A stretch of DNA of 64,000 nucleotides from CADEDV01 sp036383515. GTDB taxonomy: Bacteria > Bacteroidota > Bacteroidia > Chitinophagales > Chitinophagaceae. Shown here piece by piece: positions 18,773 through 27,349 of the stretch; the first letter of the stretch is position 1; each line of letters begins with the position of its first letter. The DNA is taken from NCBI GenBank assembly GCA_036383515.1, contig DASVOE010000113.1, forward strand, positions 61,745 to 125,744, written 5' to 3'. The notes under the pieces were generated by a model, which was given only the letters and a program-made list of their open reading frames with translations, made no database searches and had not been told where the DNA came from. The position numbers and the translations under genes are program-made.

Positions 18773-19243
18773 ATGAAAACCTCCCGATTACTGCTAATTT
18801 CTCTTCTGACAGGCAGTCTGTTTTTCTTTGCCTGTAAAGAGGGTGTAAAAAAAGATGAGAAACCCGTTGATGTTCAGGAACTAACAAAAGATAAACCTGA
18901 AGTACATGGTACCGAAATCAAAGAAGGAGATGTTACACTCGGTACTCCCCTTGACCAGCCAATGGTAACAGCCGGCAAAAATACCTATGAATTAAAATGC
19001 CAGTCCTGTCATCGTCTTACCGAAGAAAAACTAGTCGGACCGGGTTGGAAAGGAGTTACACAAAGAAGACAACCCGTTTGGATCATGAATATGATTACTA
19101 ACGTAGACATGATGCTGGAAACCGATCCTGAAGCACAAAAACTGTTGGAATTATGTTTGGTTCGTATGCCCAATCAGAATCTCTCGAAAGACGAAGCCCG
19201 CCAGGTGTTAGAATTTATGCGGAACAATGATGGAGTAAAATAG
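18773..19243 (+). CDS. Cytochrome c lipoprotein of the nos cluster
   Basis: 156 residues from the ATG at 18773. That start was chosen because it begins directly with a lipoprotein signal peptide (MKTSRLLLISLLTG...FFFAC, lipid Cys21); the in-frame ATG at 18740 would add 11 residues in front. One haem site CQSCH (about residue 77) is followed by LVGPGWKGVT, and a likely distal Met lies in MPNQNLS. It is 62 bp upstream of nosZ and is the natural candidate for electron delivery to it, as in other clade II nos clusters. Confidence 0.9.
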   Translation: MKTSRLLLISLLTGSLFFFACKEGVKKDEKPVDVQELTKDKPEVHGTEIKEGDVTLGTPLDQPMVTAGKNTYELKCQSCHRLTEEKLVGPGWKGVTQRRQPVWIMNMITNVDMMLETDPEAQKLLELCLVRMPNQNLSKDEARQVLEFMRNNDGVK

Positions 19244-19305
19244 TTACGATCGAGAACCAACCATAACAATAAACCATTTTCCCAAAATCTGTTAAACGTT
19301 TTTAT

Positions 19306-21315
19306 ATGAAATACTTTTCTTTCAAATTACTGACAGGCTTTTTTCTTGCTCTGGTTGGTTCGATCTTACTGCAAAGTTGCAAACCCAACGGAACACAATC
19401 AGCAGTTAGTGGCGATGCAGCTTCTAAAGTATATATCGCCCCTGGCAAGTATGATGAGTTTTACAATTTTGTATCCGGTGGTTTCAGCGGACAGATGTCA
19501 GTATATGGGATACCCTCAGGCCGCCTGCTCCGTGTAATTCCTGTTTTTTCTGTTGACCCTGAAAAAGGCTGGGGGTATAGCGAAGAGACCAAACCGATGC
19601 TGAATACATCCAATGGTTTTGTTCCCTGGGATGACCTGCACCATATTGCCTTGTCGGAAACAGACGGCATACACGATGGCCGCTGGGTTTTTGCCAATGG
19701 TAACAACACACCCCGTATTGCAAGAGTTGACTTGAAAACATTCCGTACTGCTGAGATACTTGAGATACCTAACAGCGCTGGCAACCACTCCTCTCCTTTC
19801 ATTACAGAAAATACAGAATATGTAGTGGCAGGCACCCGTTTCAGTGTTCCTATCGGTGATAAGCAGGATGTACCTATTAATACGTACAAAGAAAATTTTA
19901 AAGGCACTGTGAGTTTTATTGCTGTTGATAAAACATCCGGTAAAATGAATATCGCTTTCCAGATACTTACGCCCGGTATCAACTTCGATCTTGCCCGTGC
20001 CGGTAAAGGAAAATCACATGGCTGGTTTTTCTTTAGCTGTTACAATTCTGAAAAAGCAAACACCTTACTCGAAGTAAATGCTTCGCAAAAAGATAAAGAC
20101 TTCATCATGGCCGTCAACTGGAAAAAAGCGGAAGAATATGCTAAAGCCGGTAAGGGAATAAAAAAAGCAGTAAAGTATTCGCACAATACGTATGATGATG
20201 GAACACATTCTGCTACTTCAACTATGGAGAATGAAGTATTGGTATTAGATCCAAAAGATTGTCCTGATATGATCTACTTCATGCCTTGTCCAAAATCACC
20301 ACATGGTTGTGATACAGATCCCACCGGTGAATACATAGTAGGCAGTGGTAAACTCGCAGCTACTATCCCGGTATTTTCGTTTACCAAAATCCAGGCAGCC
20401 ATTGCCGCTAAGGATTTTGATGGCACTTACGATGGCATCCCTGTATTAAAATATGCTTCGGTATTACATGGAGAAGTACAGAAACCAGGTCTTGGTCCGC
20501 TGCACACCGAGTTTGATGATAAGGGGAATGCTTATACTTCTTTCTTTGTTTCCAGTGAGGTGGTAAAATGGAATGTAAAAGACCTGAAAGTAGTAGACAG
20601 GGTTCCTACTTATTATTCTGTTGGTCATCTCAGTGTACCCGGTGGCCCTACAAAAAAACCATGGGGTAAATATATGATCGCTTATAATAAGATAACTAAA
20701 GACCGCTACCTGCCAACAGGGCCTGAACTTGCACAAAGCGCACAGCTATATGATATCAGCGGTGAAAAAATGAAATTGTTGCTGGATTTCCCAACCATTG
20801 GTGAACCACACTATGCAGAAGCAATACCGGCTGAACTCATCATTAAAAACAGTCAGAAAATTTTTAAAATTGAAGAGAATGGAAATACCTATGCAGCTAA
20901 AGGAGATAAATATGCCCGGGTAGAACGTAAAGGAAATGATATACATGTATATATGACTTCAATCCGTTCACATTTTACCCCTGATAATATTGAAGGAGTA
21001 AAATTGGGTGAAACGGTCTATTTCCATGTTACCAACCTGGAGCAGGATTGGGATGTGCCACATGGCTTTGCCATAAAAGGTGCTAATAATGCTGAATTGC
21101 TTATCATGCCGGGAGAAACCCAGACATTAAAATGGATACCGGAAAAAATCGGTGTATTCCCGATGTATTGCACAGACTTCTGTTCTGCATTACACCAGGA
21201 AATGCAAGGATACATAAGAGTAAGCCCGGCGGGAGCAAATGTGCCACTGACTTTCAGCACAGGCAAAACGGAGCCGGCCCCTGCTGCTACAGAAAAAGCG
21301 GTCACAAAATATTAA
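19306..21315 (+). CDS. nosZ: Nitrous-oxide reductase, clade II (Sec-type)
   Basis: 669 residues; reduces N2O to N2 in the cell envelope. The N-terminus is a Sec lipoprotein-type signal (lipobox LLQSC, Cys25) rather than a Tat signal, the mark of the atypical clade II enzyme. CuZ ligand motifs are visible: DDLHH (His112-113), GNHSSP, KSHGW, SPHGCD, GPLHTEFD and VGHLSVP. The C-terminal cupredoxin domain (about 560-645) carries CuA: HGFAIKG and CTDFCSALHQEMQG (Cys622, Cys626, His630, Met633). Length and motifs look intact. It follows the cytochrome c gene and precedes the fasciclin and nosL-D-F-Y genes. Confidence 0.98.
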   Translation: MKYFSFKLLTGFFLALVGSILLQSCKPNGTQSAVSGDAASKVYIAPGKYDEFYNFVSGGFSGQMSVYGIPSGRLLRVIPVFSVDPEKGWGYSEETKPMLNTSNGFVPWDDLHHIALSETDGIHDGRWVFANGNNTPRIARVDLKTFRTAEILEIPNSAGNHSSPFITENTEYVVAGTRFSVPIGDKQDVPINTYKENFKGTVSFIAVDKTSGKMNIAFQILTPGINFDLARAGKGKSHGWFFFSCYNSEKANTLLEVNASQKDKDFIMAVNWKKAEEYAKAGKGIKKAVKYSHNTYDDGTHSATSTMENEVLVLDPKDCPDMIYFMPCPKSPHGCDTDPTGEYIVGSGKLAATIPVFSFTKIQAAIAAKDFDGTYDGIPVLKYASVLHGEVQKPGLGPLHTEFDDKGNAYTSFFVSSEVVKWNVKDLKVVDRVPTYYSVGHLSVPGGPTKKPWGKYMIAYNKITKDRYLPTGPELAQSAQLYDISGEKMKLLLDFPTIGEPHYAEAIPAELIIKNSQKIFKIEENGNTYAAKGDKYARVERKGNDIHVYMTSIRSHFTPDNIEGVKLGETVYFHVTNLEQDWDVPHGFAIKGANNAELLIMPGETQTLKWIPEKIGVFPMYCTDFCSALHQEMQGYIRVSPAGANVPLTFSTGKTEPAPAATEKAVTKY

Positions 21316-21326
21316 CTATAAAATGA

Positions 21327-21351
21327 GGTAACTCCCGGAACAGGAGTTACC
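21327..21351 (+). terminator. Hairpin between nosZ and the fasciclin gene
   Basis: GGTAACTCC-cggaaca-GGAGTTACC forms a 9-bp perfect stem 11 bp after the nosZ stop. No T-run follows, so it may be a partial attenuator or an mRNA 3' stabiliser that uncouples nosZ levels from the downstream assembly genes rather than a full terminator. Confidence 0.5.
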
Positions 21352-21388
21352 CCATTAACCACCTTGTTTCATATTTTAATGCTGTGTT

Positions 21389-21946
21389 ATGAAAAAAATA
21401 CTGAATGTTTCTATTCTTGTTTTGTCGCTGTTGATCACCAGTTGTAATAACAACAAACAAACAATTGAATCCACTGATACAACAACACTGAGTGCCGGCC
21501 AGGAGGCCGTACAAGATGATGAATCAGCAAAGGACGTTGTAAAAGTTGCTATTGGCTCCAAAGACCATACTACATTGGTAGCTGCTTTAAAACAAGCTGA
21601 ACTGGTAACAGCTTTATCCAATGCAGGACCATTTACGGTGTTTGCTCCTACCAACGCTGCCTTTGATAAATTACCTGCAGGTACTGTTGAAGGATTAATG
21701 AAAGATGATAAAAAAGCTGATCTGCAAAATATTTTGCAATACCATGTAGCGCTGGCTGTATATAAAACCGAAAATATGCAGGATGGCCAGGTTATCGGGC
21801 AGGCCAATGGTGATAATATAACGCTACATATAAAAGACGGTAAGGTAATGGTAAACGGTACTGCCAATATTATTGCATCCATTCCTGCAAGTAATGGTAT
21901 CATTCATGTGATTGATGCCGTATTGTTACCTCCCGCAAAAAAATAG
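21389..21946 (+). CDS. Fasciclin-domain lipoprotein
   Basis: 185 residues. Lipoprotein signal (SLLITSC, Cys19), a short acidic linker, then one fasciclin (FAS1) domain at about 50-183 with the hallmark blocks GPFTVFAPTNAAFDKLP (H1) and NGIIHVIDAVLLPP (H2). FAS1 domains are extracellular adhesion or binding modules. Its place inside the nos operon, between nosZ and nosL, is unexpected. It is probably co-transcribed, but no biochemical link to N2O reduction can be shown from sequence. Confidence 0.92.
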   Translation: MKKILNVSILVLSLLITSCNNNKQTIESTDTTTLSAGQEAVQDDESAKDVVKVAIGSKDHTTLVAALKQAELVTALSNAGPFTVFAPTNAAFDKLPAGTVEGLMKDDKKADLQNILQYHVALAVYKTENMQDGQVIGQANGDNITLHIKDGKVMVNGTANIIASIPASNGIIHVIDAVLLPPAKK

Positions 21947-22006
21947 TGTTGCATCTTATAGATTTTCCCGGGGGTGCAACAACCCGGAGGTTTCAAACCA
22001 ACGATC

Positions 22007-23029
22007 ATGAACAACAAACTCAGCATCACTTCCAGGATACTTGTAGCTTTTGCTTCGGGTGCATTGATTGTCGTATTTTTTATGCCAGCATGGCGTATAG
22101 ATCTTTTTGCGCCACAATATCCCGAAGGTCTAACCATGAATATCTGGATCAATGGGCTTAGCGGTGATGTTGACATCATCAACGGGCTTAATCACTACAT
22201 AGGTATGAAGCATATTACCGTTGACATGTTTCCTGAATTCAAATTTCTTGCGTACATCGTTGGTTTCTTTATACTCCTCGGTATGCTTGTGGCGATAACC
22301 GGTAACAGGAAATTTTTACTGGCATATCTCATCTTAACAGCAGTTGGCGGGGCATTAGCCATGTATGATTTTTACAAATGGGGTTACGATTATGGACATA
22401 ACCTCGATCCCACTGCCCCCATACAGGTACCGGGTCTGTCCTATCAACCGCCATTAATCGGACATAAGCGATTACTGAATTTTGATGCTTACTCTTTTCC
22501 CGATGTCGGTGGCTGGGTGGTAATCGCTGCAGCAGTTCTTGCGTTTGCTGTTTGGTTTGCTGAATGGTACCGGCAACACAAAACCAATAAGAAATTAAAT
22601 CCCGCCATAATCTTTTCACTGCTGTCCGGCGTTTTTCTATTGTCTTCCTGTAATGCACAACCTGAGCCCATTAAGTATGGTGAAGATATTTGCTATGGTT
22701 GTAAAATGGGGATCATCGACCCTAAATTCGGAGGTGAAATAGTTATGGCAAAAGGCAAAGTGTATAAGTTTGATGATATTATCTGTATGAATCGTTTCCT
22801 GCAATCAGGTGTCATAGCACAAAAAGATATTAAACAAACTGTGGTCATCAATTTTGAAAAACAAAATGATTTTCTTGATGCAGATAAATCGTTTTTTGTT
22901 GTGAAACCGCAACTGAGAAGCCCGATGGGAAGTAACGCCGCTGCCTTTGCCAAAAAAGATGCCGCGGAAAAGAACAATAAAACCGGTTTGATCCTTAACT
23001 GGAATGAGTTGCAGCAAAAACTTCAATAA
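22007..23029 (+). CDS. nosL: Membrane domain - NosL copper chaperone fusion
   Basis: 340 residues from the ATG at 22007, preferred over an upstream GTG at 21974. The N-terminal half is a membrane domain with about four helices (near residues 10-30, 80-98, 104-120, 168-185). Residues about 200-215 then look like a complete lipoprotein signal peptide (SLLSGVFLLSSC), followed by a NosL domain with the copper motif CYGCKMG (Cys229, Cys232) and KVYKFDDIICM. NosL delivers copper to NosZ. The gene appears to be a join of a membrane protein and an ancestral NosL lipoprotein with its signal peptide retained internally. nosD starts 3 bp downstream. Confidence 0.92.
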   Translation: MNNKLSITSRILVAFASGALIVVFFMPAWRIDLFAPQYPEGLTMNIWINGLSGDVDIINGLNHYIGMKHITVDMFPEFKFLAYIVGFFILLGMLVAITGNRKFLLAYLILTAVGGALAMYDFYKWGYDYGHNLDPTAPIQVPGLSYQPPLIGHKRLLNFDAYSFPDVGGWVVIAAAVLAFAVWFAEWYRQHKTNKKLNPAIIFSLLSGVFLLSSCNAQPEPIKYGEDICYGCKMGIIDPKFGGEIVMAKGKVYKFDDIICMNRFLQSGVIAQKDIKQTVVINFEKQNDFLDADKSFFVVKPQLRSPMGSNAAAFAKKDAAEKNNKTGLILNWNELQQKLQ

Positions 23030-23032
23030 ATC

Positions 23033-24265
23033 ATGCGTTCCTTATTCCTTATATTATTTTCGGGTTGGTTACTTCCGGCATCTGCGGGAATACTCTTTGT
23101 TGGGCCTGGTCTGCCTGTTCATTCCCTGAAAAAAGCTATTGAGCTGTCGAAAGAAAAAGATACCATTATACTTCAAACCGGTATTTATAAAGAAGGAAGC
23201 ATCACCCTCACAAAATCACTGACCCTTATTGGTCAGGGAAATCCAATACTGGAAGGCGAAAACAAATATGAAATATTACTCATCAGCGGCAGAAATATAA
23301 CAGTGAAAGGAATACAATTTCGCAACTCAGGTTATTCCGCTCTAAATGATTTTGCATCAATTAAGCTGATCGACTGCTCAAACATCTTGCTGGAAAAAAA
23401 TACGATTCTCAATGCCTATTTCGCTATTCATATTTCCAATAGTTCGTATGCCACCATACGCAGTAACAATATCAGCGGTACCCCGGCTTCAGAACAACTG
23501 ACCGGTAATGGCATTCATTTATGGAAATCAAACCATGCGCTTATTGAGAACAATCATGTGCAAGGTCACCGGGATGGGATTTATTTTGAATTTGTAACTG
23601 AATCCATTATCCGCAACAACTTCAGTGAAAAAAATATACGTTACGGTCTTCACTTTATGTTTTCCAATGATGATACCTACCAACAAAATACTTTCCGGAA
23701 TAACGGCGCCGGCGTTGCTGTTATGTATTCAAAACATGTAAAGATGGAGCAAAATCATTTTGAACAAAATTGGGGATCTTCTGCCTATGGCATATTACTG
23801 AAAGATATTACCGACAGCTATATCTCTCAAAATACTTTTTTAAAAAACACCATCGGTATTCATATGGAAGGAAGCAGTCGTATTGAAATACAAAAGAATC
23901 TTTTTAAAGCTAATGGTTGGGCCATTAAAGTGCAGGCCAGTTGTGATGATAATATTTTTCATCACAACAATTTCACGGGTAACAGTTTTGATGCCGGAAC
24001 AAACGGGACCCTGGTTCTGAATAAATTCCAGAATAACTATTGGGATAAATATGAAGGCTATGATATGAATAAAGACGGCATTGGCGATATTCCTTATCAT
24101 CCTGTAAGCCTGTATTCTATGATTGTTGAACAGAATCCAACCACGCTAATGTTGTTCAGAAGTTTTACCGTATCCCTGTTGGATAAAGCAGAAAAAGCAA
24201 TTCCCGGTCTGACACCTGAAAATCTTATTGACGATAAACCCATGATGAAATTCATACAGCTATGA
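23033..24265 (+). CDS. nosD: Periplasmic NosD, right-handed beta-helix maturation factor
   Basis: 410 residues with an N-terminal signal peptide (MRSLFLILFSGWLLPASAG). Residues about 70-350 are parallel beta-helix repeats rich in N-N ladders (LLEKNTILNAYFAIHISNSS, LIENNHVQGHRDGIYFE, HMEGSSRIEIQKNLF) and a final NYWDKYEGYDMNKDGIGD motif typical of NosD. NosD works with NosF and NosY in building or loading the CuZ site of NosZ. Its stop overlaps the nosF start (ATGA at 24262-24265). Confidence 0.96.
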   Translation: MRSLFLILFSGWLLPASAGILFVGPGLPVHSLKKAIELSKEKDTIILQTGIYKEGSITLTKSLTLIGQGNPILEGENKYEILLISGRNITVKGIQFRNSGYSALNDFASIKLIDCSNILLEKNTILNAYFAIHISNSSYATIRSNNISGTPASEQLTGNGIHLWKSNHALIENNHVQGHRDGIYFEFVTESIIRNNFSEKNIRYGLHFMFSNDDTYQQNTFRNNGAGVAVMYSKHVKMEQNHFEQNWGSSAYGILLKDITDSYISQNTFLKNTIGIHMEGSSRIEIQKNLFKANGWAIKVQASCDDNIFHHNNFTGNSFDAGTNGTLVLNKFQNNYWDKYEGYDMNKDGIGDIPYHPVSLYSMIVEQNPTTLMLFRSFTVSLLDKAEKAIPGLTPENLIDDKPMMKFIQL

Positions 24266-25029
24266 TCCGTATTGAAAATATAAAAAAGAAGTTTCGGAAG
24301 TTGCAGGTGCTGGATGACATCTCCGCCACTTTCGATAAAGGCCAGGTCATTTCATTAATTGGCCCGAATGGCTCTGGCAAGACCACCCTGATTAAATGTA
24401 TTCTCGGCATGGTAAGACCGGACAGTGGAAGGATCTATGTTAACAACGAACTGATAAACGGTGATCCTTCTTACCGGAGTCAGATCGGTTATATGCCGCA
24501 GATTGGGCGTTATCCGGATAATATGAAAGTGCGACAGCTATTTGAAATGATGAAAAAGATCAGGAATGTAAACGATGATGACATTGACAATGAACTTCTT
24601 TTAAAATTTAATACTGCATCAATTTATGAAAAACCAATGCGGACACTTAGTGGAGGTACCCGGCAAAAAGTAAGCGCTGCTTTAGCTTTTTTGTTCAACC
24701 CTCCTATCCTTGTATTGGATGAACCAACTGCCGGTCTTGATCCGTTGGCATCAGAAATACTGAAAGAAAAAATAATTGCTGAAAAAAAGAAGAACAAACT
24801 CATTCTTATCACATCGCATGTTCTCAGTGACCTGGAAGAACTGACAACACATATCATGTACTTGCAGGAGGGCAAGATGCAATTCCTTAAAGATCTTGAA
24901 ACCCTGCAGGAAGAAACCGGGGAGCTCCGATTAAGTAAAGCTATCGCCAATATCATGAAAGGACAGCAACCCGATAGTAAATGGATCGACAAAATATTTT
25001 CAATGGAAAAATCCGAAAAATTTAAATAG
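24262..25029 (+). CDS. nosF: NosF, ABC transporter ATP-binding protein
   Basis: 255 residues. Walker A GPNGSGKTT (about 33-41), Q-loop in YMPQIGRYPD, signature LSGGTRQKV, Walker B ILVLDEPTAGLDP and H-loop ITSHVLSDLEEL are all intact. This is the cytoplasmic ATPase that powers the NosDFY complex. The start overlaps nosD by 4 bp and nosY follows after 8 bp, so the three subunits are translationally coupled. Confidence 0.96.
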   Translation: MIRIENIKKKFRKLQVLDDISATFDKGQVISLIGPNGSGKTTLIKCILGMVRPDSGRIYVNNELINGDPSYRSQIGYMPQIGRYPDNMKVRQLFEMMKKIRNVNDDDIDNELLLKFNTASIYEKPMRTLSGGTRQKVSAALAFLFNPPILVLDEPTAGLDPLASEILKEKIIAEKKKNKLILITSHVLSDLEELTTHIMYLQEGKMQFLKDLETLQEETGELRLSKAIANIMKGQQPDSKWIDKIFSMEKSEKFK

Positions 25030-25037
25030 CTATTGCC

Positions 25038-25805
25038 ATGTTTAAACTATCCCGCTACGTTTTATATGACATCCTCCGCAATAAGATCATCATTACTTAT
25101 ACCATTTTTCTTTTTATTGTTTCTGTCAGCATGTTCCGGATGGAAGAAAACAGTAGCAGGGCGATGCTGAGTTTGTTGAATATCGTATTAATCGTTTTAC
25201 CATTGGTGAGTCTTGTTTTCACCACTATTCACTATTACAACTCCTACGAATTCATTGAGCTGATGTTATCACAACCCATGAGTCGTACAAGAATATTATT
25301 AAGTGAATTCGGAGGTGTTACCATTTCATTGCTTAGTTCATTTTGGATCGGCATCGGTGTGCCGGTACTTCTTTACTCGGCTGATGCCACCGGCTTTGCC
25401 TTGTTATTTACAGGTACAGCACTCACTCTTGTGTTTACATCAATAGCCTTCCTGGCATCGGTCAGGTCAAAAGATAAAGCAAGGGGAATAGGTTTTGCCT
25501 TACTGCTCTGGTTTTATTTTGCGTTGATATACGATGGCCTGATATTGCTGATACTTTTTGCCTTCAGCGATTACCCAATGGAAAAATTCACCCTTTTACT
25601 TTCAGCCCTTAACCCAATTGACCTTGGCCGTATTTTCATTATGCTAAAAATGGACATCAGTGCATTAATGGGATACACAGGCGCTTTGTACAAAGATTTT
25701 TTTGGTAGCGGCACCGGTATTCTTTTTACAACAGGCATTATGTTATGCTGGGCGGCTCTTCCTTTACTGGCTGCCATCAGGAGTTTTCAAAAAAAAGATA
25801 TGTAA
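25038..25805 (+). CDS. nosY: NosY, ABC transporter permease
   Basis: 255 residues with about six hydrophobic helices: near 15-33, 48-68, 97-117, 126-145, 158-180 and a last one near 230-248. Family features include an N-terminal amphipathic start (MFKLSRYVLYDILRNKII) and the segment FIELMLSQPMSRTRIL. It is the membrane subunit of NosDFY, linking NosF in the cytoplasm to NosD in the periplasm. Directly downstream of nosF and 25 bp upstream of the second RIC gene. Confidence 0.94.
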   Translation: MFKLSRYVLYDILRNKIIITYTIFLFIVSVSMFRMEENSSRAMLSLLNIVLIVLPLVSLVFTTIHYYNSYEFIELMLSQPMSRTRILLSEFGGVTISLLSSFWIGIGVPVLLYSADATGFALLFTGTALTLVFTSIAFLASVRSKDKARGIGFALLLWFYFALIYDGLILLILFAFSDYPMEKFTLLLSALNPIDLGRIFIMLKMDISALMGYTGALYKDFFGSGTGILFTTGIMLCWAALPLLAAIRSFQKKDM

Positions 25806-25830
25806 TTATTTACCCGATAAAAAAAATACC

Positions 25831-26568
25831 ATGAATGATTTAATGACAAAAACACTGGCCCAGATTGTAAGCGATGATCACCGTGCTGCTTCAATCTTTG
25901 AAAAATATCAGCTTGATTTTTGTTGCAAGGGAAAACGTTCACTGCAACAAGCCTGTTCCGAAAAAGATTTACCCGTCCAGGAAGTAATCGATCAGTTATC
26001 TATGACCATACTGCCCGGCAGCAGTAAAGTAACGATAGATTATAACCGGCTCTCATTAACACAACTGGCAGAATACATTGTTTACACCCATCACGACTAT
26101 GTAAAAAAAGAGATGCCCCAACTACTGAGCTACCTGCAAAAAGTGGCTTCAAAACATGGAGTTCGCCACCCGGAAATGCTGAAAGTGTTTGACCTGTTTA
26201 CAGCCCTGGCCGAAGAGATGACCGAACACATGAAAAAAGAAGAGCTGGTATTATTTCCCAGGATTAAAGAAATAGAAAAACAAAGTTTAGCAGGCCAGGA
26301 CAATAAATTCAACATTACTTATCTCAAATCACCGGTTATTGTAATGGAACAGGAACATGATTACGCCGGCAGGTTACTCGAAGAAATAAGGAAACTGACA
26401 AACGATTACCAGGCACCTCCTGATGCATGTACTACTTATAAACTGAGTTTTGCCGCTCTCAAAGCTTTTGAATTGGATTTTCATCATCATGTACATTTAG
26501 AAAATAACATCCTTTTCCCCAAAGCACTTCAATTGTTTGACAGCCGTAATCATTGCTCTTTAAGCTAA
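25831..26568 (+). CDS. ric: RIC-type di-iron Fe-S cluster repair protein (second copy)
   Basis: 245 residues from the ATG at 25831; upstream in-frame alternatives lie within nosY and are not credible. The ScdA_N domain shows YQLDFCCKGKRSLQQAC (Cys31-Cys32). The hemerythrin-like domain carries YTHHDYVKKEMPQLL, EEMTEHMKKEELVLFPRIKE, EQEHDYAGRLLEEI and HHHVHLENNILFPKAL. It is paralogous to the protein at 17393-18169 and is the last gene of the nos transcript before the terminator. Likely role: repair of Fe-S centres damaged by NO during N-oxide respiration. Confidence 0.93.
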   Translation: MNDLMTKTLAQIVSDDHRAASIFEKYQLDFCCKGKRSLQQACSEKDLPVQEVIDQLSMTILPGSSKVTIDYNRLSLTQLAEYIVYTHHDYVKKEMPQLLSYLQKVASKHGVRHPEMLKVFDLFTALAEEMTEHMKKEELVLFPRIKEIEKQSLAGQDNKFNITYLKSPVIVMEQEHDYAGRLLEEIRKLTNDYQAPPDACTTYKLSFAALKAFELDFHHHVHLENNILFPKALQLFDSRNHCSLS

Positions 26569-26589
26569 GAAATATTAAACAGGGCAAAA

Positions 26590-26619
26590 GGCTGGCCGGT
26601 GCACCGGCCAGCCTTTTTT
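26590..26619 (+). terminator. Strong rho-independent terminator of the nos operon
   Basis: GGCTGGCCGG-tgca-CCGGCCAGCC is a perfect 10-bp GC-rich stem followed by TTTTTT. It lies 21 bp after the second RIC gene and separates the nos operon from the oxidase operon. Confidence 0.93.
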
Positions 26620-26705
26620 AATAGTTGACCTTTCTCAGTAAACGACATGATAAAAATCAGGAAACACCCGTCTTGAATATCATCTCCGGCTCGTTACACT
26701 ACAAA

Positions 26706-26713
26706 TACTTTTG
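26706..26713 (+). promoter_or_regulatory. Probable -7 element of the ba3 oxidase operon
   Basis: TACTTTTG matches the Bacteroidota -7 consensus TAnnTTTG, 25 bp before the start of the first oxidase gene and downstream of the nos terminator. No clear -33 TTTG at standard spacing. Confidence 0.45.
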
Positions 26714-26738
26714 CCCATCGTAACATTAAATCAACAAT

Positions 26739-26861
26739 ATGGAATCACCACACGAAAAAAAATTTATCCCTAAAGGAGCATTTGCCTTCTTTGGTGTTCT
26801 TGTTATTCTCGCTCTTATTTTCTGGTATAGCATCTACCTGTTGATGATCGACAGAACCTAA
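26739..26861 (+). CDS. Small membrane subunit of ba3-type oxidase (subunit IIa-like)
   Basis: 40 residues, a single-helix protein: MESPHEKKFIPKGAFAFF, then a hydrophobic stretch ending WYSIYLLMIDR. It sits 10 bp upstream of the CuA subunit II gene. In Thermus ba3 oxidase a subunit IIa of about 34 residues supplies the helix that the two-gene subunit II lacks; size, single helix and order (IIa, II, I) match that arrangement. Sequence alone is too short for certainty. Confidence 0.8.
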   Translation: MESPHEKKFIPKGAFAFFGVLVILALIFWYSIYLLMIDRT

Positions 26862-26871
26862 AACAACTGAC

Positions 26872-27330
26872 ATGACAATTGATAATTCGGAAAAAAAAGT
26901 ACTGGTTATTTCATTTGCACTCATGGGTCTTTTCGTTTTCTCGCTTTTATATGCTAAGTCAAAATACAAAAGCGATGTACCCGAATGCCTGCCCTATAAC
27001 AAAGCATATGCAGAACCCAAAGTGAACAAACTGGATGAAAAAACTTACCAGGTTTTCTCTGTCGCCTCTATGTGGCAGTTTCAACCTGCAGAGATTTATA
27101 TTCCTGTCGGCAGCGAAGTGGATTTTTATCTCACTTCCAAAGATGTGGTACATGGTTTTAATATCGCACAAAAGAACATCAATATGATGGCCGTCTATGG
27201 CGCCATCAATAAAACAACTGTAAAATTTGATAAACCCGGTGTCTATGACATTATATGCCATGAATATTGTGGCATCGGCCACCAGAATATGAGGGCCCAG
27301 GTAATTGTCAACTATCCTGATGCAAAGTAA
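26872..27330 (+). CDS. Cytochrome c oxidase subunit II, CuA (ba3-type)
   Basis: 152 residues with one N-terminal membrane helix (about 8-26: LVISFALMGLFVFSLLYA) and a cupredoxin CuA domain. CuA ligands are visible: VVHGFNI (His), then CHEYCGIGHQNM (Cys129, Cys133, His137, Met140). It receives electrons from cytochrome c and passes them to subunit I. One helix rather than two is the B-type (ba3) pattern and fits the separate small subunit just upstream. Confidence 0.95.
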   Translation: MTIDNSEKKVLVISFALMGLFVFSLLYAKSKYKSDVPECLPYNKAYAEPKVNKLDEKTYQVFSVASMWQFQPAEIYIPVGSEVDFYLTSKDVVHGFNIAQKNINMMAVYGAINKTTVKFDKPGVYDIICHEYCGIGHQNMRAQVIVNYPDAK

Positions 27331-27349
27331 AATTGAAAACTGACGAATT

